A DNA stretch of 64,000 nt from Streptomyces sp. CB02959 (lineage in GTDB: Bacteria > Actinomycetota > Actinomycetes > Streptomycetales > Streptomycetaceae): the NCBI RefSeq assembly GCF_002803155.1, contig NZ_NNBP01000003.1:124001-188000 (forward strand), in the 5' to 3' direction. Positions 16,769 to 25,106 of the stretch are shown one piece after another. The notes beneath the pieces were generated by a model. The model had not been told where the DNA came from. It saw only the letters and a list, made by a program, of their open reading frames with translations, and searched no databases. How positions within the stretch are numbered: the first letter of the stretch is position 1; each line of letters begins with the position of its first letter. The position numbers and the translations under genes are program-made.

Positions 16769-19700
16769 TCAGCTGCCGGCCGGCGGGAGCACCGTCTCCG
16801 GGACCTGCACGGTGCGCAGCACGCCGTCGCCCAGGTGCAGGATCGCCCGGCCGGGGCGGGTCGCGCCAAGGCGGCTGCGGGGCACCTTGACGCCGATCAG
16901 TTCGCCGTCGCTCATGTTCTGCGGCTTCAGCAGCAGGCCGCACCGGTTGCGGCGGGCCTCGGTGTGCCAGCCGGAGAACCCGGAGGAGAGCCGGTCGGTC
17001 TGCCCGGCGATCACCAGGCCCCGGCCGGTCTCGGCACCGGACTTGGCGATCGGCGTGAGGACCGGCTCGGCCTTCGACTTCAGCAGCAGGTCGGCGTCGT
17101 CCAGGATCACCACGGCCCCCTTCGGCGCGGACGCCAGCGCCTGCTCCAGCGCGGTGGGGTCGATGTCGGCCTCGTCGAAGACCGCGAGGACCCCGGGCCG
17201 TCCGGCGAGTCGGCGCAGCGGCGACCGGGCGGGCGCGCCGATGACGACGGACGTCCCGACCGACAGCAGCGACAGGGCCAGCGTCGCCAGGACGGTGCTG
17301 CGGCCCGAGCGGGCGGGACCGGCGACGAGGAACGTCGGCGTGATGCTGAAGTCCGGTCCGAACGCGGTGAGTTCGTCGCCGCCGACACCGGACAGCGCCC
17401 ACCGTGCGGAGGGCAGCGGCTGCGGCAGGTACCGGACCGCCTCCTCCCAGGTGAGCCGGTCCGGCAGGGTGTCGACGCGGAACGGCCGGGTGGCGGCGGG
17501 CAGGTGGGCCGCCTGCGCGCGGCAGTACTCGGCGATCTGCTGGAGCGCCGCGGCCTGCGCCTGGCCCTCCGGGTTGTCCGTGAGGAGCGCGATCTGCACC
17601 TCCGCCTTGTCGGCGGCGCGGAAGGCGCGGCCCGGCGGGATCTCGTCGGGCACGTTCCGCTGGGTGATGCCGATCATCCCGTACTCGGACTTCTCGTTCA
17701 GCTTCAGTACGAGCTTGTCCTCGGTGGAGCCGTTGACCCGGCTGGAGAACAGCGCCCGGTCGCCGGTCATCACCAGGTGGATGCCGACGCTCCCGCCGTC
17801 CCGGAGCAGGTTCAGCACGCCGGTCAGCAGGTTCCCGGCGTCGTACTCGCCGAGCTGCTTGTCGAAGACCTCCCACCGGTCGATGAACAGCACGATGTGC
17901 GGCGGCCGTTCGGCCTCCGGCAGGCTGCGGCGGAGCTCCGGCAGGTCGGCGCTGCCGTGGGCGGCGAGCAGCTCCTGCCGCCGGGCGAGCTCCGTCGTGA
18001 GCCGGGCGAGCAGCCGGGCCACCCGGTCGGGCTGGGTGCGCTGGGTGACGGCGCCGCAGTGCGGCAGCCCCTCCATGGCCAGCAGGGCGCCGTTGCCGCA
18101 GTCGATGCCGTACATGTGCAGCCGGTCCGCGGAGTGGGCGAAGGCCAGGGTGCCGGCGATGGTGCGCAGCGTCTGCGACCTGCCCTGCCGGGGCGAGCCG
18201 ATGATGTGCAGGTGGGTCAGGGTCGCGGGGTCGATCACCAGGGGGAGCCGGGACTGCTGGGCCGGCAGGTCCACCACGCCGTACGCGACGGGCCCGAGGT
18301 CGTAGTCCGAGGCCGGGGCCGGCGGCAGTTCGCCGGTCACCAGCTGCTCGGGCAGCGGCGGCAGCCAGGGGCTGTGCTGCGCGGGGATGCCCATCTCCCG
18401 GTCCGCCTCGCGGATCGCCCGGACGAGTCCGGCGAGGTCGGTCTCCACCTCGGCGGGGGCGGCCGCGGCGCGGGGCCGCGGCGGCAGCGGTTCGCCGAGC
18501 CGCTCCCAGCCGACCGGCACCACCCAGGGCGCCGGCAGCGAGCTCGCCGAGGCACCGGGCCGGCGGCCGCCGACCCGTCCGGACTGGAACGGCACCAGGG
18601 AGTTCTGGCCGAGGCGCACATAGGCGCGGCCCGGCGTGCTCTGCGCGATCCCGGCGGCCTCCGGGGAGTTGAGGACGTCCGTGCTCTCGCCGGCGTCCGT
18701 CACCCGGAGCGCGATCCGCAGGTTGGTGTTGGCGCGGATCTCCGAGGACACGACGCCGCTGGGGCGCTGCGTCGCCAGGATCAGGTGGATGCCGAGGCTG
18801 CGGCCCCGCTGCGCGATGTTGACCAGGCCCTTCACGAAGTCCGGCAGATCGCGCACCATCGAGGCGAACTCGTCGATGACGATGAGCAGCCTCGGCATCG
18901 GCTCGCGGCCCGCCGGGTTCCGCTCCAGCAGCTCGACGTAGTCCTCGATGTCCTTGGCGCCGACCGCGGCGAGGATGTGCTCGCGCCGGGTGAGCTCCGC
19001 CGTCAGCGACACCAGGGCCCGCTCGACGAGGTGCGCGTCGAGGTCGGTGACCATGCCGACGGTGTGCGGCAGGTCCACGCAGTCCTTGAACGCGGAGCCG
19101 CCCTTGTAGTCGACGAGGACGAACGTCATCGCGTCCGGACGGTTCGCCACCGCGAGCGAGGCGACCAGCGTCTGCAGGAGTTCGGACTTGCCGGAGCCGG
19201 TGGTGCCGGCGACCAGCCCGTGCGGGCCGTCGCGCTTCAGGTCCAGGTGGAACGGGCCGTCCAGGGAGACGCCGACGGCCGCCCGGGTCGAGCGGCCCCC
19301 GGCCGTCCAGCGCGCCCGGATACCGGCGGCCTGCGGCGGGTCGAGGGCGAGCACGTCGAGCAGCCGCGCGGCACCGGGCAGCACCGCGGCCTCCTCGTCG
19401 GCCCCGCCCGGATCCCGCATCGGGCCCATCGCCCGGGCCAGCGAACGGCACCAGTCCAGGGACACCGCGTCGGGCCGGATGCCCCCGACGGTGGCCTTCC
19501 CGGAGCGTCCCACCCGCACCGTTCCGCCGGGCTCCTCGGCGACGACGGCCTGGCACTCCTCGGGCAGCAGCCGCTCCTCGGCGTCCAGGCAGACCGCGCG
19601 GACGCCGACGGCCGGTCCGTCGCGCAGGATCTGCGCCACGCCGGGCAGCGAACGGAGCCTGCGGGCCCCGTCGAGGACGACGAGCACGTCGGGGCCGGCG

Positions 19701-21160
19701 GGCCGGTTCCGCCGGTCCTCCCGGCCGGCGCGCTCGGCGATCAGCGCGGTCAGTTCGGCGACCCGCCGGGCGCAGGTCTCCGTGCCGTAGCCGATGCTGG
19801 CCGGGGTGTCGCCGGACTTCTTCCGCACGTGCGGCAGCCAGCGCAGCCAGGACCAGCCGTCCCGGCCCGGGCCGCCGGTCGTCAGCAGGTGGATCTGGAG
19901 GTCGCGGGGGCTGTGCAGGACGGCGGCCTGGGCGACCGCCCACTGCGCCACGGCGCGGGCGACCGGCCCCTCGCCGGCGATACCCAGCACGTCGTGCTGA
20001 CGCAGCGGAACGGTCACCGGGACGTCGTACGCGGTCCACGGGTCCTGGCGGCGGTGTTCGTCCTTGGTCGGGTCCTGGAGCACCACGTCGGAGGGCAGGT
20101 CGGCGGTCCCGATGCGCAGTTCCAGGAAGTCGGCGTCCGAGGTGCGGCGCTCCCACAGGCGGCGCCGGGGGCCGACGGCGGTCAGGACGACCTCGGCCGG
20201 GTCCGGGAAGCCGCGGCGCCGGGCGGTGCGTTCGGCCGCCAGGGCCTGCTTCGCGTCGCCCTCGATGCGCGCCTTCTTCTCCTCGTAGGCGGCGACCGAG
20301 TCCGTGTGGGACTGGCGTCCGCTGCGGCGGCTCACCAGGTAGTTGCCGACGATCGCGACCGGGGAGAGCAGCCCGAACAGCAGCATCGACATCCGGCCGA
20401 AGACCAGCGCGCCGGCCACCGCCATCACCAGCGGGGCGAGCGCGGTGATCCACGGCAGCGGGCGGGCGGCGGGCGACGCGGGCGGGGAGGGCAGCGTGAA
20501 GCGGGTGGCGGTCTCGGGCGGCCGCAGCCGCGGCGGCCTGTTGTAGTCCCAGCCGGCGCCGTCCTCCGACGGCTGCACGGCCGCGTCCGGCCGCTGCGGC
20601 AGGGCGAGTTCGAGCAGGCGGCCGCCGACGAGGAGCTGCGCGCCGGCCGGCCAGGCGGTGGCCTCGGCGAGGTCCTCGCGGTCGAGTTGCGGGGCGTCGC
20701 CGTCCGGCGCGGCCGCGTCCGGCGCCACCCGGCAGCGCCCTCCGGGGCCCACCATCAGAACGGCGAACGGCCGGTGCGGCACGGTGCGCAGCACCTGGGC
20801 GCTCCCGTCGTGCGCCAGGCCGATCCGGTACTCACCGATGTCGAGGCGGTGCACCGCGCCCGCCCCGGTCCCGCCGACCGCCCGGACCTCCACCAGCCCG
20901 TCCGGTTCGGCCGACGACGTGCCCGCCGGGCGGCCCAGGCCGACGACGGCCGCGTGGTGCAGCGGCGAGTCCCGCAGCCGCTGGTCGGCGGGGAGCAGGC
21001 GGTCGCCGGCGTACAGGCCGAGGCCCTCCGGGGGCCGGTGGACGCCTCCCACCCCGGCCAGCGCCTCCGCGACGGCGCCCAGGGGCGTGTCGGGGTCGGC
21101 GTCGAGGTGGACGTCGAACGCGTCACCGCCCTCCTCGACCACGGTCAACATCAACGACAC
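16769..21160 (-). CDS. eccC: type VII secretion FtsK/SpoIIIE ATPase, EccC/EssC (YukBA) family
   Basis: 1463 residues from GTG 21160, which has GGAGG seven bases upstream; ATG 21151 is too far. The order is an N-terminal FHA/ubiquitin-like region (to ~residue 200), two close membrane segments (~235-275), then three FtsK-type ATPase modules. Module 1 has a canonical Walker A (GTTGSGKSELLQ, ~residue 652). Modules 2 and 3 have GSPRQGRSQT and GPARSGRSTV, with Arg in place of the Walker lysine, so only the first is likely catalytic and the others bind substrates or regulate. It powers export of the Esx-like proteins encoded on the opposite strand. Confidence 0.88.
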   Translation of the reverse strand: MSLMLTVVEEGGDAFDVHLDADPDTPLGAVAEALAGVGGVHRPPEGLGLYAGDRLLPADQRLRDSPLHHAAVVGLGRPAGTSSAEPDGLVEVRAVGGTGAGAVHRLDIGEYRIGLAHDGSAQVLRTVPHRPFAVLMVGPGGRCRVAPDAAAPDGDAPQLDREDLAEATAWPAGAQLLVGGRLLELALPQRPDAAVQPSEDGAGWDYNRPPRLRPPETATRFTLPSPPASPAARPLPWITALAPLVMAVAGALVFGRMSMLLFGLLSPVAIVGNYLVSRRSGRQSHTDSVAAYEEKKARIEGDAKQALAAERTARRRGFPDPAEVVLTAVGPRRRLWERRTSDADFLELRIGTADLPSDVVLQDPTKDEHRRQDPWTAYDVPVTVPLRQHDVLGIAGEGPVARAVAQWAVAQAAVLHSPRDLQIHLLTTGGPGRDGWSWLRWLPHVRKKSGDTPASIGYGTETCARRVAELTALIAERAGREDRRNRPAGPDVLVVLDGARRLRSLPGVAQILRDGPAVGVRAVCLDAEERLLPEECQAVVAEEPGGTVRVGRSGKATVGGIRPDAVSLDWCRSLARAMGPMRDPGGADEEAAVLPGAARLLDVLALDPPQAAGIRARWTAGGRSTRAAVGVSLDGPFHLDLKRDGPHGLVAGTTGSGKSELLQTLVASLAVANRPDAMTFVLVDYKGGSAFKDCVDLPHTVGMVTDLDAHLVERALVSLTAELTRREHILAAVGAKDIEDYVELLERNPAGREPMPRLLIVIDEFASMVRDLPDFVKGLVNIAQRGRSLGIHLILATQRPSGVVSSEIRANTNLRIALRVTDAGESTDVLNSPEAAGIAQSTPGRAYVRLGQNSLVPFQSGRVGGRRPGASASSLPAPWVVPVGWERLGEPLPPRPRAAAAPAEVETDLAGLVRAIREADREMGIPAQHSPWLPPLPEQLVTGELPPAPASDYDLGPVAYGVVDLPAQQSRLPLVIDPATLTHLHIIGSPRQGRSQTLRTIAGTLAFAHSADRLHMYGIDCGNGALLAMEGLPHCGAVTQRTQPDRVARLLARLTTELARRQELLAAHGSADLPELRRSLPEAERPPHIVLFIDRWEVFDKQLGEYDAGNLLTGVLNLLRDGGSVGIHLVMTGDRALFSSRVNGSTEDKLVLKLNEKSEYGMIGITQRNVPDEIPPGRAFRAADKAEVQIALLTDNPEGQAQAAALQQIAEYCRAQAAHLPAATRPFRVDTLPDRLTWEEAVRYLPQPLPSARWALSGVGGDELTAFGPDFSITPTFLVAGPARSGRSTVLATLALSLLSVGTSVVIGAPARSPLRRLAGRPGVLAVFDEADIDPTALEQALASAPKGAVVILDDADLLLKSKAEPVLTPIAKSGAETGRGLVIAGQTDRLSSGFSGWHTEARRNRCGLLLKPQNMSDGELIGVKVPRSRLGATRPGRAILHLGDGVLRTVQVPETVLPPAGS

Positions 21161-21233
21161 GAAACGTCCTCCAGCCTGCGTGAACGGGGGCCGCGGGAGC
21201 CGTGCTCGCCGGCTTCCGTGCCACTGACGAGAC

Positions 21234-21299
21234 CTACGGATCCGGCCCGTGGATGGTTCACCCGCGCGCACGTGAACCATCCGCGGGCCCGCTCCGTAG
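21234..21299. promoter_or_regulatory. 66-bp interrupted palindrome in the eccC/21397 divergent region
   Basis: Two 28-base arms match at 25 positions around a 10-base centre (CCGCGCGCAC). The inner arms GGATGGTTCAC / GTGAACCATCC are perfect, and the outermost parts are CTACGGA and TCCGTAG. It lies between divergent starts with no gene in it, so an operator for a dimeric regulator, or a cruciform or leader hairpin, is likely. Confidence 0.6.
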
Positions 21300-21396
21300 T
21301 GGCCTTCGGGTGCACTGCGCCGCGACTTGGCCGCGGCGCCGCCCGTTTCCGCCGTCCCGGCTCCGCCGCCGGGGCGTCCCGACAAGGAGTCAGAAG

Positions 21397-22338
21397 ATGA
21401 TCTGGTACGTGCTGGCCGTGGTGCTGGGGCTGGCGCTGATCGGGGCGGTGGCCGCGCTGGTCGTCACCGAGCGGCGGTCCCGCCCGCCGAAGCCCGCCGC
21501 CGCCTCGGCCGCCGTCACGGGGCGGGAGGCGCTGGACATGGTCAACGCGGGCCTGCGCCGGCTGACGGGCGAGTGCCTGCGCTCCGGCCGGTCGCTGCCC
21601 GACCTGTACGCCGTCGTCTACTCCGAGGAGCGGCTCGGACTGCTGCTGGCCGGCGCGGAGGAGACCGCCCCCGCGCCCTGGACCGCCGAGGCGGACGGCG
21701 AGCGCTGGACGGCCTCGCTCGACGACCTGCACCGCCCCGGCCCGGAGGGCGAACCGGCCCTGCCGTACGCGCTGACCGTGACCGTCGGACTGGACGGCGC
21801 CGACCGGGTGCTGGTCGACCTCTCCCGGGCGGCGGGCCCCATCTCCGTGACGGGCCCGGACGCGGAGGTGCGCAGCCTGGTGCGGGCCGTCATCACCGAG
21901 ACGCTCACCAGCCCGGTGGGCGCTCTCGCCGAGGTCACCCTGGTGGGGTCCCTGGCCGGCGACGGGCTCGTGGCCGGCGACGCGCCGCGGAGCTCGCGGC
22001 TGCACACCGCGGCCACGCTGGAGGAGGCGTTCGCCAAGGCGGCTTCGGCGGGCCCGGGACAGCCGGCGCCCGACGCGTCCGACGTCACCCAGATCTACCG
22101 GCTGATCGAGGGCAGCAGCCGGATCGCCGTCCGGGGCGAGGCGCCGCACCTGTTCGTCGTGGACGCCTCGCAGCTCCCGCGGCGGGAGGGGGCGTTGGAC
22201 GGCATGGGACGCGGCGACGCGCTGCTGGTGCTCGGCGAGACGCCCGCCGGATGGCGCTGGCGGGCCGGCGCCGGCGGCTCGCTCGACACCGGACCGCTCG
22301 GCCTGGAGATCACCCGGCACGTGGGGCGCTTCGCGTGA
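21397..22338 (+). CDS. membrane-anchored ESX-locus protein, unknown
   Basis: 313 residues from ATG 21397 with AAGGAGT upstream. One N-terminal transmembrane helix (WYVLAVVLGLALIGAVAALVV) is followed by a basic stretch and a ~280-residue soluble part of mixed alpha/beta character. It is divergent from the EccC-like ATPase and shares its promoter region with the 66-bp palindrome. By position it could be an accessory membrane component, comparable in role but not visibly in sequence to EccE or EssB. Confidence 0.6.
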   Translation: MIWYVLAVVLGLALIGAVAALVVTERRSRPPKPAAASAAVTGREALDMVNAGLRRLTGECLRSGRSLPDLYAVVYSEERLGLLLAGAEETAPAPWTAEADGERWTASLDDLHRPGPEGEPALPYALTVTVGLDGADRVLVDLSRAAGPISVTGPDAEVRSLVRAVITETLTSPVGALAEVTLVGSLAGDGLVAGDAPRSSRLHTAATLEEAFAKAASAGPGQPAPDASDVTQIYRLIEGSSRIAVRGEAPHLFVVDASQLPRREGALDGMGRGDALLVLGETPAGWRWRAGAGGSLDTGPLGLEITRHVGRFA

Positions 22339-22341
22339 GTC

Positions 22342-22926
22342 TCAACCGGCCTCGCGGTCGAGGCCGTCCCCCCGCAGCCCGCGGATGTGCAGCGCCTCCC
22401 GCAGGGCGCGGGCGGCGTAGTGCGTCCGCGACTTGACCGTGCCCGGCGGAACGCCGAGGACCTGGGCCGTCTGGTTGACGCTGCGCCCCAGGTAGTGCAC
22501 GTGCAGCAGGACCTCGCGCTGCGCCGGCCGCAGGTCGCCTAACGCCTCGACGAGCACCTGGGAGGTGAGGATGTGGTCCACGTCGTCGGGCACCGTCAGG
22601 TGGGCGAGTTCCGGGTCGCCGCCCTCGGGCGGCCTGGCCTGGCGGGCCCGGTGCCCGTCGATGACGAGGTTGCGCAGCACGGTGAACAGCCACGGCCGTA
22701 CCGAGTCCGCGGTCGGGTCGAGTTCCCCCGCGTGCCGCCAGGCGCGTATCGCGACCTCCTGGAGGACGTCCTCGGCGCGGTGCCAGTCACCCTCCAGCCG
22801 CCGGGCGGCGAACTGGAGCAGCGCGCTGCCGTGGAAGTCGTAGAGGGCTCTGAGGAACTCGTCGGAGCCGCCTGCCGCCGGGGCGGGGCGGGGTACGCGG
22901 TCTTCGGTCGAAGTGCTGGCCGACAA
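22342..22926 (-). CDS. ECF-family RNA polymerase sigma factor
   Basis: 194 residues from TTG 22926, preceded by GAGAGGAAAAGG. Region 2 (LYDFHGSALLQFAARRLEGDWHRAEDVLQEVAIRAWRH, VRPWLFTVLRNLVIDGHRARQ) and region 4 (LRPAQREVLLHVHYLGRSVNQTAQVLGVPPGTVKSRTHYAARALREAL) are complete, in the style of SigL/SigK-like actinobacterial ECF factors. No anti-sigma gene with a zinc motif is adjacent. The LamG exoprotein gene lies upstream on the same strand. It converges on the ESX-locus gene with a 3-base gap. Confidence 0.92.
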   Translation of the reverse strand: MSASTSTEDRVPRPAPAAGGSDEFLRALYDFHGSALLQFAARRLEGDWHRAEDVLQEVAIRAWRHAGELDPTADSVRPWLFTVLRNLVIDGHRARQARPPEGGDPELAHLTVPDDVDHILTSQVLVEALGDLRPAQREVLLHVHYLGRSVNQTAQVLGVPPGTVKSRTHYAARALREALHIRGLRGDGLDREAG

Positions 22927-23070
22927 GGGCCTTTTCCTCTCCGGTCATCAGTGGGCGAGACGGGATGGCCGGCTCCGGGAGAGCCGGCGGATGCCGCCGC
23001 GAGCGGTCGTACGCTCCGGGCGGCGTGTCCGCCGGCCTGCGGCGGCGATGAACCCGCCCCGGGATCACCG

Positions 23071-23841
23071 TCAGCCCGGTTCGCGAGAGGACAGCGACTG
23101 CACCTGAGCTGCCGTCAGTTCCCGGTCGTAGACATGCACTTCGGCGATGTCGCCCTTCCAGTAGTCGGCCGGCTTCCCGTCGAACTCGGCGCGCCCGATC
23201 ACCACTGCGCCGGTGGGCTTCACCGAGGTGGCGGCCGCCCGGCTGCCCGCCAGCCGGCCGTCGACGTAGAGCCGCATCCGGTGGTCCTTCTGGCTGTACG
23301 TGCCGGTGAGGTGGTACCAGCGGCCGGGCTGCGGCTTCTCGGTCTGCTCCGCGACGGTACGGGCGCCGGTGAAACTGAACGCGAAGTTCCTGTCCTGGCC
23401 GGAGTACTGGAGGAAGAACGTGCTGATCCGGTCGCCGTCCTGGGACACGGCGGTGTGGAAGCCGTTCATGTCCTCGTCGGTGAGCCGCACCCGCGCGGCG
23501 ATCGAGTAGTCCTTGCCCACGGTGTCGAGCCGGATGCCGGTGTCCGCGTACCCGCTGGTGCCGTCCAGCCGCAGGGCGCCGCCCGTGGGGCCTTCGGTCC
23601 ACTGCGTGCCACCGCCGACCACGGCGTCGCGCTCACCCGCCTTCGCGGTGCCGGACTGGTGCAGGGGCCACCACCCGACGCCGCGCAGCGCCTCGGCGTC
23701 GGTGCCCGCCCCGGGTGCGGACGGATTCGCACCGGCCTGCTGATTCCCGGCGCCCTGCCCGCGCACCAGTTGGACGACGACGAAAGCCAGCGCGACGGTC
23801 AATACGGCGATCGCGGTGATGAGCGACCATCTGCGCTTCAT
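23071..23841 (-). CDS. LamG (concanavalin A-like) domain exoprotein
   Basis: 256 residues from ATG 23841, ribosome site GGGGAG. A basic N-terminus and one hydrophobic helix (LITAIAVLTVALAFVVVQLV) act as a signal peptide or anchor. A LamG-type jelly roll follows (GALRLDGTSGYADTG, YSIAARVRLTD, RWYHLTGTYSQKDHRMRLYVDGRLAGS, YWKGDIAEVHVYDRELTAAQVQSL). Such domains bind glycans or act as extracellular jelly rolls; no catalytic domain is attached. It may be transcribed with the ECF sigma gene downstream. Confidence 0.82.
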   Translation of the reverse strand: MKRRWSLITAIAVLTVALAFVVVQLVRGQGAGNQQAGANPSAPGAGTDAEALRGVGWWPLHQSGTAKAGERDAVVGGGTQWTEGPTGGALRLDGTSGYADTGIRLDTVGKDYSIAARVRLTDEDMNGFHTAVSQDGDRISTFFLQYSGQDRNFAFSFTGARTVAEQTEKPQPGRWYHLTGTYSQKDHRMRLYVDGRLAGSRAAATSVKPTGAVVIGRAEFDGKPADYWKGDIAEVHVYDRELTAAQVQSLSSREPG

Positions 23842-24278
23842 GAATCTCCCCGGACGTGCGGCGTCAAAGTGTCACTGGTAGGTGACGTGCCCGGCAGGCC
23901 GGCGGTTCTACACCCAACTGCGCTGTGACAGGCTCGTTAAACAACAGGCAATGTCCGCCCCTGAATGCGCAGTTGTGTGGCAGAACATGCGGCACCGCCC
24001 GGAACAGGCCGTTGAACAAGCCCCTTTGAGACATCGCGGCGGCACGGGGCCGTCGATAAGGCCTCTTCCGCGATGCCAACAGCGGCCTCACCTACGTCCG
24101 TTCGGAAGGCACCTCCTTCGGAGGACGTCCCGTCCGCAAGACGCCTCGCCCGAGAAACGCCTCGTCCGCAAGACGCCTCGTTCGAAAGACGATGGTCGCG
24201 AGGTGGAGTGGGTGCGGCCCGGAGGGCCCGCGGGCGCGCGGACCCTCCGAGGCCGCCGGAGGAGGACGCTCCGCGTCG
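23842..24278. other. intergenic region with tandem repeat
   Basis: About 435 bases with no supported gene, holding the promoter of the LamG gene (minus strand) and, at 24128-24191, a 4 x 16-bp repeat downstream of the TetR gene. Confidence 0.45.
24128..24191. repeat. four tandem 16-bp units
   Basis: Units of CCTCGTCCGCAAGACG: copy 1 differs at its first bases (TCCCG...), copy 2 reads CCTCGCCCGAGAAACG, copy 3 is the type sequence and copy 4 is CCTCGTTCGAAAGACG. It lies 88 bases after the TetR stop. Confidence 0.65.
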
Positions 24279-24920
24279 CTACCGCGCCGGGGCCGGATCC
24301 CGCGGGCCCGCCTGAGTGACGGCGTCGATCTGCGCGTTGAGGAGGCCGAGCGCGGCCTGCGGGGTCAGGTGGCCGATCAGGACGTGGGTGGTCAGACCGT
24401 CGGCGAGGGCGAGCAGCAGCTGCGCCGCTCGGGACGGATCGTGGTCGGCACCGGGGGACGCGCCACCGTGCGGGGCCGGGGCGTCCGCGCGGCTCTCGGT
24501 GAGCAGCCGCACGAGCAGGGGGTGCAGCCCGGCGTAGTGGCTGCGCAGCACGGTGGCGAGTTCGGGGGTCACGGCGGCCTGCGCGACGAACGCGAGCCAG
24601 ACCCGGGCCTCGGTGCGGTGCGTCTCGTCGACCAGCGCGACCTCGCCCAGTACGCGCCCCAGGGCGGAGCCGGTCGCGCCCGCCGCCGCGGCGGTGTGGG
24701 CCTGCGCCCGCTCGGCCACCCGCTCGCCGACGTGGTCGAGGGCGAAGACGAGCATCTCCTGCTTGGTGCGGAAGCAGCGTTGGACCGCTCCCATCGAGAC
24801 GCCGGCCCGGGTCGCGACATCGCGCAGGGTCACGCCCTCCAGGCCGCTGCTGTCGGCGAGCGCGCACACCGCCTCGGCGATCCGGCGCCGCCGCTCCTCG
24901 TGGTCCACCTGTCTGGGCAT
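24279..24920 (-). CDS. TetR-family transcriptional regulator
   Basis: 213 residues from ATG 24920. The N-terminal helix-turn-helix (about residues 11-58: VTLRDVATRAGVSMGAVQRCFRTKQEML) is typical TetR. The C-terminal all-helical ligand domain (HRTEARVWLAFVAQAAV, LLLALADGLTTHVLIG) resembles the TetR_C_6/BetI-like group. It is divergent from an amidase gene; two matching palindromes between the starts make autoregulation plus control of the amidase likely. Confidence 0.9.
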   Translation of the reverse strand: MPRQVDHEERRRRIAEAVCALADSSGLEGVTLRDVATRAGVSMGAVQRCFRTKQEMLVFALDHVGERVAERAQAHTAAAAGATGSALGRVLGEVALVDETHRTEARVWLAFVAQAAVTPELATVLRSHYAGLHPLLVRLLTESRADAPAPHGGASPGADHDPSRAAQLLLALADGLTTHVLIGHLTPQAALGLLNAQIDAVTQAGPRDPAPAR

Positions 24921-24945
24921 GGGCTCCCTCACCGGTTGCGTAGTA

Positions 24946-24990
24946 ATGCGCTTGCATCGATTCCCAGCATAGGATGTGATGCAAGCGCAT
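24946..24990. promoter_or_regulatory. twin TetR operator
   Basis: ATGCGCTTGCATC at 24946-24958 and its exact reverse complement GATGCAAGCGCAT at 24978-24990. Each copy is itself a short palindrome (ATGC-N4-GCAT), and the centres lie 33 bp, about three helical turns, apart. Both are between the TetR and amidase starts. Confidence 0.7.
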
Positions 24991-25106
24991 CGAAACGAAG
25001 GGGCGGCCGCTGCCACGGCGTGGCACGGCACGTCATGGCGCGGCGAGGGAAAGGGGGCAGGGGTGCGCGCTCGGCACGAGAGCGGAGCGCGCGGCCCGGC
25101 GACGCA

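Noticed and set aside
21255..21277. parS-like look of GTTCAC...GTGAAC
   Set aside because: The half-sites are separated by ten extra bases; it belongs to the 66-bp palindrome, not to a ParB site.
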